From contig NC_049993.1 in NCBI RefSeq assembly GCF_000003815.2, positions 15,829,367 through 15,893,366 on the forward strand: 64,000 nucleotides of DNA, read 5' to 3'. The translations under genes were made by a program, and so were the position numbers. The notes below the pieces were generated by a model. That model was not told the DNA's origin, did not search any database, and worked only from the letters and a program-made list of their open reading frames with translations. The first letter of the stretch is position 1; each line of letters begins with the position of its first letter. Shown here piece after piece: positions 1-8,719 of the stretch. The DNA is from Branchiostoma floridae. Taxonomy: Eukaryota; Chordata; Leptocardii; Amphioxiformes; Branchiostomatidae.

Positions 1-1425
1 ATATACGAGAAAGTATTCTTAAAATAGGAAATAAGATTTCTAAGGCCTAGCAAAAAATGTTGTGTTGCTGGTTACAGTTAAAAAAATAGTTGTAAGGTAG
101 GGATTCGCCTTTTTCTTCTTTCCTTCATGTCTTTTCTTTCAGATTTAAGCCAAATGGTTCAACAAATAACATTCAGCCATTTAAAACTGAGCGACATAAG
201 GCGCTGGTATTATCAGCATTGAATTGTAATCATACAGAGTAGTCATACAAGCAAAGTATGTTTACTACATAAGACCTGAAGTGCTGTGTTAAATGCACTT
301 TCTTAAATCAACTATTCAAATTCCTTGAATAGAGTGTAAGATACCGCGAGTTTTTAAATTTCATTACTCAGATTTTTTTTTTTAATTATGGCGGGCCTTA
401 CCAGTTGCCAACCAAAAACAAGGGCTTGAGTAGGCAGGGTTTTGCTAGGGTTGGTCTTGTAGCTAGAAACGCAACATTTTTTCCTAGTCTTTAGGCCTTG
501 GTACTGTACAATGTATAAAGCTTTAGGGTTGTTAAGTCAGTGTTGTAGCACTAGAACAATACTGTAAATTCGTAAAGTTTGCAGTGGTTTTATGTGCGCG
601 TCTTTTGGCACAGTGCATCAACAGTACATGTTAATGTGACTGCAGCACTATCGCGAATTTAAAACCCACGCGAAAACTTCATTTTCTCCCTAAACCAAAA
701 TAAAATCACGGGGATCTTAAATACAAAAGTACCTATAGTTGAATATTTGTAGTCTTTGTGAATGATGACACCAGCTTTATACCAAACTTTTGGACACTCT
801 AAATGATGAGCGTAAAGAAATGTTGTTATGGACCTACAATGTTTGTACAATGTAAGCCTAAGGCAGCTATGTTTCAATATCAGTAGTATAGCATGTATAT
901 AATGTCTAGACATTTTAGGTGGTGTAGTATATGATGATATTATGTAGCTTTTGTGTATAGATGTCATGAAGTTGTGCGCATTGTGACTGTATTGTGGGTA
1001 CATTCCAGTTGCAATTTCCTTTCCGCTATGATCGTGTTACCATAAAGAGCAATGCTTCTATCAATTGCGCTGATATTCGTCTTGTAAGTGGCAGTCACAT
1101 TTTGAAATGGTTGTTTTCTATTGAAACAGTCATCACCATTTTACGCATATTAGCACACTTTGTCTATACTGTGATGTTTTGTGGCATACTTTATAAGAAG
1201 TTAGGCTTTTCGACTCAGGATCAAACCCGAAGCGGTATTCTTTTTTTACATTTTTATTTTATTTTTTTATTTTATCACGCTTTTGTTTTACATCTGTCAA
1301 TGAGATATTGCTTTATTTCTTTTCATCCTTTCAGTCCACCCAAAAAGTCACGAAACACTCAGATGGTATGGACCGGTCAGCAATATGGCCAAGATCATTT
1401 CAAACCATTTCAAAATGGTAACAAC
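1..1425. other. Left flank, no gene recognised
   Basis: AT-rich DNA with no recognisable protein or RNA. An open frame at 994-1428 on the plus strand has no ATG at its nominal start and no domain-like content, so I treat it as chance. The segment ends in the target-site copy of the hAT-like element that follows. Confidence 0.5.
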
Positions 1426-1858
1426 TAGGGCTGGGTATCGGTACAGCGTACCGGTACAAAACCGGTTTTTCTTATTGGACCGGTCCAGAAAAACCGGACC
1501 TGAAAAAATTAGGTGGACCGGATGTTGGACCGATTAGAAAATTAACATATTATTTGATCAGGCATACACACGTTTTGGCGCTTGCAGTTGGAAGAAAATG
1601 ACAAGAGTGAAGTAGAGTAGAGTTTATAGTAATTTCTACCAAGGTTTACAGTCAATCGTACAGGTGCAGTTAGCGTTGTAGGATTTTAAAACGCCAGTGT
1701 AAGTCTAATACTCCACCAAACAGATTTCTTTGTAGTGAAATGGACCGTTGGTATGAGTCATACTGAATCAGGTCCAGGTTCAGGTCCGGACCTGGACCTG
1801 ATTCTCTGGACCTGAACCGGACCTGGACCTGAATTTTCTGTACCGGTACCCAGCCCTA
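1426..1858. mobile_element. Non-autonomous hAT-like element (MITE)
   Basis: A 433-bp element starts TAGGGCTGGGTATCGGTACA and ends with the inverted copy of this (one mismatch over about 21 bases). It is flanked on both sides by the 8-bp duplication GTAACAAC (1418-1425 and 1859-1866). Eight-base target duplications are typical of hAT transposons. It has no transposase, so it must have been mobilised in trans. The right half is rich in GGACCTGGACCTG-type repeats. A diverged copy lies at 31785-32180. Confidence 0.8.
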
Positions 1859-1866
1859 GTAACAAC

Positions 1867-2860
1867 CGTATACGAGACAAACACGCATTGACTGCTGATG
1901 GTGATGAGCATGGTGGCAGCTTGTAGCTCAACACGCAAGTTGTGGAAAAAGTCTCAATGAGAACTGGTTTGACTGAACTTAAGTTTGCCAGCAGAAGCAT
2001 TGTTATACACTAGCAACAATAAGAGATGAAGTAACTGCTTGTGCAACAATAGAAGCCTGAGATATACCAAATAAACAGTCTTGTCAACAAATGTCTTATT
2101 GTCTCATATACTTGTTGCTTCAATTATGTGGATAACACCTTCTTGTGCATCAATCTTCGTCCGTAAACAAAGAAAACGGTTTCCAGTCAACTAAAAAAAA
2201 AGTTCTGAAAGGTATATATGGAGATTTGATTCGAATCCTGATAGATATCACCCATTTTTCCTTTTTCCAGCCAATACAACGAAATTGATCACGTTATAGT
2301 TACGTCATATTACGTTATAATGGCGTCAGTTTTCTTACAATCTTTATATAGTGTATCTACATTATTCTCTTAATTTCGTGGTCATATGATAAGTAGCTTA
2401 AGAGTTATAGGAGTTCGAAGGGTCGGGCCTGAAGAGCCAAGGTCAAAGGTTGACCAAAATATCCTGGTATGATTAGGGTTTCTTTGTACTTCCAGTGTGA
2501 ACTTTGGATTAAAGTTTCAGTGCCTTTTGCGTAAAAAAAGCATAATAAAGGCTTCTTCTTTTATATGGTAGGCTTCATACGTTAATTGCCAACATACAGT
2601 CACAAAAACAGATCAACCACATAGTCTCGTTTGATTTTCTTTGGTCACGAAATTGAGCTCTATATGCTTTATGTACACCGAGACACTATTCGTTTGATTC
2701 CCATTTACATAATTAATGCCTGTGGTAGGCCATACATACTCCACACAACACAAAAGGTGCCTCAACCAATACACTTCTATTCGTGGTGACACGGCAGAAT
2801 GTACTGTATAGACAAAATAAGCTCAAGCACGATGTGTTATAACTAAGGTACCCTGAATCG
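1867..2860. other. Intergenic DNA upstream of receptor locus 1
   Basis: No gene or named repeat is recognised. It is AT-rich spacer between the hAT-like element and the first receptor promoter copy. Small open frames here lack start context and domains. Confidence 0.4.
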
Positions 2861-3174
2861 TTCTGATTGGCTTGGGGCCTGATTGTCTGGGCGCCCAATT
2901 TTCAAACATTCCTCCTGTAAAATAATAATAAAAATCCTTAATACGTTAATCGCGCTCCTTCTCGGTGTTGTAAATATGCATAAACATAACACTTAGCGAA
3001 GTGATTAGTCTGGTATAAAAAGATGTACGTACAGAAGCCGCCGCAACCGGCGTTATATAGCTTGCTAGTCTAGTACAAACAATGGTAAAACGGAAAAAAG
3101 AAGATCCAACAACTCTACACCGGTCCTTCCGGATTTGTGGACCGAACACACAAACTGTACGTGAACGAGCAAAT
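2860..3174 (+). promoter_or_regulatory. Distal promoter copy of receptor locus 1
   Basis: This block matches 8060-8370 upstream of receptor gene 2. Both contain the family core ATGCATAAACATAACACTTA (about 2976-2995 here), a variant of the TATAAACATAACAC core of the proximal promoter. After the core come the shared motifs AGTCTGGTATA and ACAGAAGCCGCCGCAACCG, which look like a diverged first exon. Each locus therefore has two promoter-like copies. Whether the distal one is active cannot be read from sequence. Confidence 0.5.
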
Positions 3175-3610
3175 AAAAAAAAATTTAATGGTTCTGGATG
3201 GGAGACCAATGTGCAGATTTTGGCACAGTGGCGCACCCAATCCGTGGTGTGTTTTTGGCACAGAATTAGACCGATTTGCCGAAGAGACTCAGCGGGCGTC
3301 ACTCCACCGTCTGGGAAAGTCGTGTAAAGTGCCTTTCCCAAGAGCACAACGTCGGGGCATGGTGGGTTTACCCCTTTCACATTATCCACGATATTCAGGC
3401 GTATCGCTAGAATGTTGGCCTATTTCAAGATCGACAGAGGGTTGTGTGTATTTTTCACCTGAAACCGTCCCTGTCACATACATATAAGCCACCTAGTACA
3501 ATCGTTGTGCAATAAAGCCATTATTATAAGCGAGGCTCGGGCGATTGTCGCATACTCGTAGGCATCGTTCGATCGATTACCGCGAAATGTGACTGCTATG
3601 ACAGTATCGG
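3175..3610. other. Insertion between the two promoter copies of locus 1
   Basis: The corresponding interval in locus 2 (about 8370-8400) is only tens of bases long, so about 430 bp are extra in locus 1. The extra DNA is GC-richer and includes an AATAAA at 3511-3516, but no terminal repeat or known family is visible. It may be a small mobile element. Confidence 0.35.
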
Positions 3611-3659
3611 ACTTGCGAGCGACAAATGTTTCTTAATTCAATTAAAGGCTTTAAAGATT

Positions 3660-3895
3660 TAGATTAGAACAGACGGAATTATCATGCCGGATAAGTGCTC
3701 TGAATTCATATAAACATAACACCAAGGAATAATTAGTCTGAAAAATTAATACAGGTGCGTCCAGACGCCGTAAACAGCCGACGGTTTAAAGCTTGTTACG
3801 TACCAAAAATCACCATTCAAGCGGAGGGAAGAAGGGCGTAGCTGACCGAAAGCGCGTAAACTGATGTTTACCGACCTGTGGACTGAATAATGCAG
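3660..3895 (+). promoter_or_regulatory. Proximal promoter and 5' untranslated exon of receptor gene 1
   Basis: A TATA box (TATAAA, 3709-3714) sits in the core TCATATAAACATAACAC, which recurs upstream of every receptor copy (8467, 21634, 22870, 31548, 35575). The distance from TATA to ATG is 254 bp here and 253 bp in gene 2. The presumed first exon ends in a consensus splice donor, CAG|GTAAG, at 3895/3896, conserved in all four genes. The acceptor is unclear because only about 65 bp remain before the ATG. Confidence 0.6.
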
Positions 3896-3949
3896 GTAAG
3901 TGGTAACAGATTGTTCTTCGGATGAAAGGTTAAGATCCGAGCAGACTGA

Positions 3950-3965
3950 ATGTATGTGAGAGATG
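3950..3965 (+). promoter_or_regulatory. Overlapping upstream ATG and start-stop element
   Basis: Just before the gene 1 start at 3963 lie an out-of-frame ATG at 3950 and, at 3954-3959, ATGTGA, a start codon directly followed by stop. The ATG at 3950 matches the position of the true start of receptor gene 4 (32222). The same arrangement occurs in gene 2 (8707, 8711-8716). Such elements can hold back ribosomes, but an effect here is inference. Confidence 0.4.
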
Positions 3966-6900
3966 GTGCGAAGAAGAACGAAGCGATGTCGTTCTTGCTT
4001 CCTGCTTCTCTTAGCTACTGTCTGTGTTGCTTCAAATCACGAGGACTTAAATCACTGTAAAGCTTCTCAGGTGTGGCTAGAATGTGTGGCTGTCAGAGCC
4101 AAGCCGGGACTTCCTATCTTTGAGGTTTCCGGCCAACATCTATGTCTCCTCTGTGAGGCTTTAAACAATAATGTTCACTCGGGAAGTCCTTTTGAAATGG
4201 TTCCTAGGGCCGACAATATGGCAATAAGAGGATACCCATTCCATGTCCTGTCGGCAACGCCCCTGGCACCGCTTAAGCATTCAGCGGTAAAGAACTTGGC
4301 CTTGATTGATGCTAAGATCACTGATGTGCAGACCAGCACCTTCGCTGGGTTTTCCCACCTTCGTCAGTTGTCGCTAGATTCAAACAGGTTAACACACATC
4401 AAACAGGCTTTGTTCATAGGTTTGGAGAAGCTCTTGAAGCTGGCTTTGTCCAACAACCGCATCAAGTTGATAGACCAAGGGAGCTTCTCACACCTAACTC
4501 GCCTACTTGAATTGGATCTAGAGAACAACCTGTTACAGTCTGTAGACCCTGCCTGGCTCTTTGGACTTGCATATATCAAGGCAATAGACCTGGGGTTTAA
4601 CAAAATCAGCAGCGTTTCTCCTTGGACATTCCAAGACTTAGATTTGACCTGGTTAGACCTGAGTAATAATGACCTGTCATGTCTGGATGGAGATGTGCTG
4701 AGGAGACAGTTTTCGCTTTCATGGTTCCATGTAAGCAGTGACAGGTTGCCATCTGTTCACGATGCAAAGCCACATAAAATGACCTGGAGCATACAACGTT
4801 TAACCCAAATGATCAGAGGGATGTCGGCAACATTGGTTGTTGAGGTACCCAAGTTTCTCTTCTGTGTCAGGCACAGCGGAGCAACTAATGAGCTCTCGTT
4901 TGGTTGGATGCATGATGTCAAAACTAACAAATCATGTGGTGATTTGGATGATTCCTTGATTACGATCTCCATTCAGACCCCCGTCGTTGTCTTGGCTACT
5001 GACAGCTCTTTGGAAAACAAAGTGGTATCCCACACGTTTGAGCAGTGCAGGCAGGTTTGGGAGTACAATTGGGGCGTCGCTGTAACCGCAGGCCTGGTGA
5101 AGAGCCAACTGGTTTCCATAGTCACAGGGAATGCAACTTCTGCAGGTGTTGCCATGTCATTTGCTCAGCCAGAAGACATACACACAAGCACAGCAAAAGA
5201 GTCTACATGCAGGCAAAAGGACACTACTCATACAAACGCCACACATGACAAAACAAAGAACATCACCTGCATTCTGATCAACAAGGATGAATACACGGAG
5301 TTGTTCTCCACCTATCCTCCTATTCACTACCAGACAGACACAACACCAACCACTTACACCAACCACACAAGCAGCCTACCACATTACTCTGGACACACAG
5401 AAAAATACTACACATCTTCAGAACAGGGAGATAACTCTATACAGCAGGTGAGTACCACCACGCCTAGACCTGAGGTACTTCAAGCAACAGATCTCATCTC
5501 AGTAGTCGCCTCGGCAGTGATCAGTCTGGTCGTGTTGGTCCTTGTAGTGTTTGTAGGGAAGCTGTGCTCATCAAGATCAAACGTTAAAGATAGAAGGTCT
5601 ATTGTCGATGCAAGCATTCGGGCCATCCAACCTGGGGCTGCTTTGCCCGGCTTGCTGAGGTCGGCTTCTCTCCCCGCATGTTCGAACAAGATGGCGTCGG
5701 ATGACGTAGCTTCTTGTCGCTCATTGCCCGCAGACCTGACTTCCATCGAACCTACTTACTGTGAGATCCCTGATGACACAGCCACTGCGCAGAACACATA
5801 CTTTGAGATTCCAGATGACATAGCGGCTGCTACAAGGCCTTTGCCTTGTCTCCCACATTCATACCAGGAGATCCCAGATCATGAAGCCGCTTTTGAGGCC
5901 CCTCTGCCTGCTCCACAACATACCTACAGTGAGATCCCGGATGATAAGGAGAGTTCACCCATGCCTATATATGCTAATGATGCTGAGGTCTCGCACCATG
6001 TTGTTACTTACAGGGGGCAAAATCGAATGTTCTTTCGGGATAACACCACTATTTCTAGAAAACACGGATCTGGAAGATCCTTTGCCACTTATGGGTTGGT
6101 TAAGTACACAAAAGCTGAGAGTGACAACTTGTATAGAAGGGCCCCAGAGGTTGAAGGCATTAGGGTCCGTAGGCATTTCAGGACAGCTTTGGTTTCTCAA
6201 CCTGCTAACCAAGCTTTGAGAACATACCTCAACATCACAGATGCCATCTTGTCCAGTGGTCAAAATGTTCCGAAAGCTAATATTGACGTCCTCACGCCAC
6301 GGCGTGCTTCCCTACCCTTCGTAGCACTGCCCAACACCTATTGGCCATGGGAGATTCAAGGGGATGAAACAAGTAAGACACAACCAACTCAAGATGCATC
6401 TCTTTCCCTCGCGTCACTGACTAACACCTACTGGCCATGGGAGATACCTAGCAGGGAAATCCGTTACACACCACGGCGTGGGTCCCTCCCTCTTGTCACA
6501 CCACCTGACACCTACTGGCCATTGGAATTACCAGGTGAGGAAACCCGTAACACACCACGGCGTGGGTCTCTCCCTCTTGTCACACCACCTAACACATACT
6601 GGTCATGGGAGTTACAAGGTGAGGGAAGCCGTAACACACAACGAAGTGGGCCCCTCCCTCTTGTCACACCACCTAACACCTACTGGCCATGGGAGTTACC
6701 AGGTAAGGAAACCCGTAACACACCACGGCGTGGGTCTCTCCCTCTTGTCACACCACCTAACACCTACTGGCCATGGGAGATACCTAGCAGGGAAATCCGT
6801 TACACACCACGGCGTGGGTCCCTCCCTCTTGTCACACCACCTAACACATACTGGCCATGGGAGTTACCAGGTAAGGAAATCCGCAACACACAACGGCGTG

Positions 6901-7064
6901 CGTCCCTCCCCCTTGTCACACCACCTAACAGCTACTGGCCATGGACGATATCAGGGGAGGAAACAAGTAACGCGGGACGAGGTTCGCCTCTCCACCTTGT
7001 CACACCGCCTAACACCTACTGGCCATGGGAAATCCTGGGGAAGGGAACCTGTAATAAACCATAA
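3963..7064 (+). CDS. LRR transmembrane receptor 1 with repeat-rich docking tail
   Basis: A 1033-residue single-exon protein. A basic signal peptide (1-24) precedes a Cys-containing cap (Cys32, 41, 61, 64). About six LRRs of the LxxLxLxxNxL type span 105-250. An unrecognised ectodomain with Cys301, 325, 362, 416 and 436 follows (to about 440), then a Thr-rich stalk with N-glycosylation sites and one membrane span (511-533). The cytoplasmic tail has RSASLP (566-571), four YxEIPD motifs (Tyr599, 613, 634, 655), RPLPCLP (625-631) and nine tandem 28-residue repeats (about 778-1033). No TIR, kinase or death domain is present. I infer a surface recognition receptor that recruits SH2, SH3 and 14-3-3 partners; the ligand is unknown. 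The start was chosen because it gives a good signal peptide and matches gene 2. Tandem paralogue of the genes at 8720, 23092 and 32222. Confidence 0.85.
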   Translation: MVRRRTKRCRSCFLLLLATVCVASNHEDLNHCKASQVWLECVAVRAKPGLPIFEVSGQHLCLLCEALNNNVHSGSPFEMVPRADNMAIRGYPFHVLSATPLAPLKHSAVKNLALIDAKITDVQTSTFAGFSHLRQLSLDSNRLTHIKQALFIGLEKLLKLALSNNRIKLIDQGSFSHLTRLLELDLENNLLQSVDPAWLFGLAYIKAIDLGFNKISSVSPWTFQDLDLTWLDLSNNDLSCLDGDVLRRQFSLSWFHVSSDRLPSVHDAKPHKMTWSIQRLTQMIRGMSATLVVEVPKFLFCVRHSGATNELSFGWMHDVKTNKSCGDLDDSLITISIQTPVVVLATDSSLENKVVSHTFEQCRQVWEYNWGVAVTAGLVKSQLVSIVTGNATSAGVAMSFAQPEDIHTSTAKESTCRQKDTTHTNATHDKTKNITCILINKDEYTELFSTYPPIHYQTDTTPTTYTNHTSSLPHYSGHTEKYYTSSEQGDNSIQQVSTTTPRPEVLQATDLISVVASAVISLVVLVLVVFVGKLCSSRSNVKDRRSIVDASIRAIQPGAALPGLLRSASLPACSNKMASDDVASCRSLPADLTSIEPTYCEIPDDTATAQNTYFEIPDDIAAATRPLPCLPHSYQEIPDHEAAFEAPLPAPQHTYSEIPDDKESSPMPIYANDAEVSHHVVTYRGQNRMFFRDNTTISRKHGSGRSFATYGLVKYTKAESDNLYRRAPEVEGIRVRRHFRTALVSQPANQALRTYLNITDAILSSGQNVPKANIDVLTPRRASLPFVALPNTYWPWEIQGDETSKTQPTQDASLSLASLTNTYWPWEIPSREIRYTPRRGSLPLVTPPDTYWPLELPGEETRNTPRRGSLPLVTPPNTYWSWELQGEGSRNTQRSGPLPLVTPPNTYWPWELPGKETRNTPRRGSLPLVTPPNTYWPWEIPSREIRYTPRRGSLPLVTPPNTYWPWELPGKEIRNTQRRASLPLVTPPNSYWPWTISGEETSNAGRGSPLHLVTPPNTYWPWEILGKGTCNKP
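6294..7064 (+). repeat. 84-bp coding tandem repeat array, gene 1 tail
   Basis: Nine units of 84 bp (28 residues) encode NTYWPWE, a variable PG-E-TRN linker and RRxSLPLVTPP. Units 2 and 6 are almost identical at DNA level, as are units 3, 5 and 7, suggesting recent unequal exchange within the array. The last unit is partial and ends in NKP-stop. Because the period is a multiple of three, a second frame is also open across the array; that frame is not treated as a gene. Confidence 0.85.
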
Positions 7065-8060
7065 AATCAACCCTCCACCCATTACTCATGACATACTTTC
7101 TTCAGTCATTTGCATCACTTTAAGAGGGTACAAAATAACATCTACAAAGAACCACAACTTGTTTTATATGTTTTTATTTGTCACATTGATGTAGACGATC
7201 CCCAAATTTATGGTAGTAGACGTTATGCCTGAATATTGGCACAGTCACAAATGTCTTCAAAGCAGCACCACTTGAAATATTTCATTGAATCAACACCGCA
7301 AAATACCTTTACATGCTTCACTTTCTTAGAGGTACTGTTCCTGGTGAGTCTGTATAGCTATTTGTCGGTCTATTCCCGATAGTTTTTACTACCAATAACG
7401 TAAGAGACACTGGGTGAATATGATGATATTTGCAATGTTTTTATTTTTATTTTGGAGGGATCTCTCTAAAGGGGAATACTTTAACCTTAACTACAACCAC
7501 ATGGCTTTTATTGTGTATTCCAATTGGTCTGTTTTTCCGGACATTTTGACCAGCAATAACTTTTAAGAGTGGATTGTGGTGATATTTGGTATGTTGAGTA
7601 GTCTTAAGGGCACGAGGTACTGATTCTGGATCCCCAGATTCCTTTCTTTAGTACAAGAGCAGAACTTCCGCTTTTTTTAAATCTTTTGACCATGTCACAG
7701 TCCTGATGTTTTCAGGTAACATGTGTTAAGGTGTGTTTTAAAAACAATGATGTTATTCTTGCTCCCGCTTTGTAGTTTTTTTTACGAAGTGCAGAGTGGC
7801 TTTATGAAAATCATTCAAACAGGATAACTGAAGAAAGTAATGACAGATTTTCATGATGTCAAGAACGTAGAACTTAGACGGATATAGTGGAATTTTAAGG
7901 AACAAAAAGAGAGAGGACAATGATATGTAAAAGAAACATAACAGTGAAAGAAAAGCCGTAGCTTCTGCTTGTATTAAGGCCTCCATGTAAGAACATACAA
8001 AAAAAAAATTTATAAGTACGGATGAGAAGGAATCAATATGATAAAAACAAATAGATTTCA
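7065..8060. other. 3' flank of receptor gene 1
   Basis: This matches the flank after gene 2 (11735-12660) over most of its length, for example the shared TTGGCACAGTCACAA block. It is therefore part of the tandem duplication unit (about 2860-7900 and 8060-12660). An AATAAA overlaps the last codons of gene 1 (7052-7057). No other gene is seen; the minus-strand open frame at 7753-8187 has no recognisable content. Confidence 0.5.
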
Positions 8061-8370
8061 AAAAGGCTAGGGGCCAATTGTCTGGGTGCCGAATTGTCCA
8101 ACATACCAATTGTACAATAATAATTACAATTCCTAATACGTTAATTGCGTTCCTTCTCGGGGTTTTAAATATGCATAAACATAACACTTAGCAAAGTGAT
8201 TTGTCTGGTATACAAAGATGCAGTGTACGCACAGAAGCCGCCGCAACCGACGTTATATAGCTTGTTAGGTGACAACAAAAATTGTTAAAAAGGAAAAAAA
8301 GAAGATCCAGAAACTCGACACTGTACTCAGGTGCTTACGGATTTGTGGACCGAGTACACAAACTGTGGGT
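8060..8370 (+). promoter_or_regulatory. Distal promoter copy of receptor locus 2
   Basis: Counterpart of 2860-3174, with the core ATGCATAAACATAACACTTA at about 8171-8190 followed by the same GCCGCCGCAACCG block. It lies only about 300 bp from the proximal core of gene 2. Confidence 0.5.
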
Positions 8371-8399
8371 ATTAAGCAATCTATAAAATTATTTCTTGA

Positions 8400-8652
8400 T
8401 TAAAAGGTTTAAAGATTGAAATCGGAACAGACGGAATGAATACGCCAGATAAGTGAACTAGATTCATATAAACATAACACTAAGAAATAATTAGTCTGGA
8501 AAATGAAAATAGGTGCGACCAGACGCCGTCAATAGCCGACGATTGAAAGCCAGTTACGTATGGACAATCGCCATTCAAGCGGAAGTAAGAAGAGCGTAGC
8601 TGACCGACAGCGCTTCACTGATGTTTACCGACTTGTGGACTGAATACTGCAG
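8400..8652 (+). promoter_or_regulatory. Proximal promoter and 5' exon of receptor gene 2
   Basis: TATAAA at 8467-8472 within TCATATAAACATAACAC, then a presumed untranslated exon ending in CTGCAG|GTAAG at 8652/8653. It is nearly collinear with the gene 1 promoter. The out-of-frame ATG (8707) and ATGTGA start-stop (8711-8716) before the coding start are conserved with gene 1. Confidence 0.6.
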
Positions 8653-8719
8653 GTAAGTGGTAACAGATTGTTCTACAAAAAAGATGTTAAGATCCGAACA
8701 GACCGAATGTATGTGAGAG

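Noticed and set aside
5755-5970. ITIM, ITSM or ITAM motifs
   Set aside because: The residue two before Tyr is Pro, Asn or His rather than the required Ser/Ile/Val/Leu or Thr, and the spacing does not fit an ITAM. Y-x-E-I is closer to a Src SH2 ligand.
6478-7194. Second long open frame over the tail repeats (also 11160-11888 and 25587-26369)
   Set aside because: A stop-free second frame is expected when an 84-bp unit is repeated; it lacks its own start context and ends soon after the array.
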